From Prorocentrum cordatum (taxonomy: Eukaryota; Sar; Dinophyceae; Prorocentrales; Prorocentraceae): 62,000 nucleotides of DNA. The stretch spans positions 357,796 through 419,795 of the forward strand of contig CAUYUJ010015027.1 of the NCBI GenBank assembly GCA_963575745.1, given 5' to 3'. The position numbers and the translations under genes are program-made. The notes beneath the pieces are model-generated. The model made no database searches and was not told where the DNA came from. It saw only the letters and a program-made list of their open reading frames with translations. Below, piece after piece: positions 61,616 through 62,000 of this stretch; within the stretch, counting starts at the first letter, position 1, and every line of letters begins with the position of its first letter.

Positions 61616-61841
61616 TGCAGCAGACGCCGCGGACGCAGCCTCTGTCCAGGGCCGAGTGCCGAATGGACGCCGGACCCACCAAAACAGCGTCGACGCGCAA
61701 CCCGCGGCCCTGGGGGCTCTTGGCCACCCAACTCACGCTCCAGAAGCTCGCGAGAAGACTCGCGAAGGACCTTCTCGGCGAACGAGCAGGGGGGCCCGGG
61801 GTCATCCACAACCCCGAAAGGCTGGGACACGGCCCAGTCAA
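61419..61841 (-). pseudogene. LINE RT-tail zinc finger fragment
   Basis: The frame reads GLRVDAVLVGPASIRHSALD, then MSRALAAGYQIEDVRAGCGE and TAFHRLWVYKSCE. It matches the R-L...G......C..CG....T..HRLW.C pattern between RT and RNase H in dinoflagellate LINEs, with one Cys lost and one Cys replaced by Tyr. The RT itself would lie beyond the right end of the window. Confidence 0.45.
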
Positions 61842-62000
61842 GCCTGGCCAGCGACCGCCTCGCGGCCCCCAGGTGGCCCACCGCCGGCCTCCAAGCGGGG
61901 CAGGGCCCGCTGAAGGCCCGCATTCAGGAGCCCCCCAGAACCCCCCTAAGGAAAAACAAACCGAGGGGGTGGCAGAGGTGCGCCGAAGAGGGGCGCAGCC

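Overview
The window looks like nuclear DNA of a dinoflagellate. Four signs point that way: a genomic relic of the dinoflagellate trans-spliced leader at 59595-59616 (minus strand), a short GA-AG intron bounded by a direct repeat at 42659-42803, GC-rich sequence full of simple and tandem repeats, and several decayed retroelements of types known from dinoflagellate genomes. Species cannot be fixed from sequence alone. There is no sign of operons, CRISPR arrays, rRNA or tRNA.

Layout. (1) 1-18180: one very large (about 16 kb) non-LTR retrotransposon on the plus strand, flanked by (CT)n tracts. ORF1 (408-2975) has a C-terminal coiled coil. ORF2 (3147-8597) is a 1.8-thousand-residue protein with hydrophobic segments, a HGT-type ADP-ribosyltransferase-like segment and Cys-rich clusters. 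A third reading frame (8603-16027) carries an APE-like endonuclease, reverse transcriptase, a zinc finger and RNase H, and is broken by stops. A 5'-truncated second copy of the 3' end follows at 16781-17952. (2) 18187-26160: tandem arrays (about 150-bp, 90-bp and 102-bp units), a pentamer array and an 11-bp-periodic dispersed repeat. (3) 26779-44777: a plus-strand gene for a Patched/Dispatched-like (RND, sterol-sensing domain) membrane protein. Two confident 3' exons lie at 41933-42658 and 42804-44777. Two probable upstream exons lie near 26.8 and 27.6 kb. The roughly 14 kb between them holds a minus-strand LINE remnant, a dinoflagellate multicopy ORF and a decayed Ty1/copia element. (4) 44778-54776: repeat-rich DNA with no gene that I can support. 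(5) 54776-60030: an 18-20 bp minisatellite interrupted by a 3.7-kb spliced-leader-tagged retrocopy on the minus strand, encoding a RanBP2-type zinc finger plus coiled-coil protein. (6) 60650-61920: a minus-strand LINE fragment (zinc finger plus RNase H).

The most unusual signal is a set of 17 short hairpins dispersed through the large retrotransposon and its second copy. All share an inner core (bulged C, 3-bp stem, loop TTCA or TCCA). Their outer stems differ in sequence but still pair. They are read in different codon phases, so the constraint appears to act on nucleic-acid structure rather than on protein. I found none elsewhere in the window.
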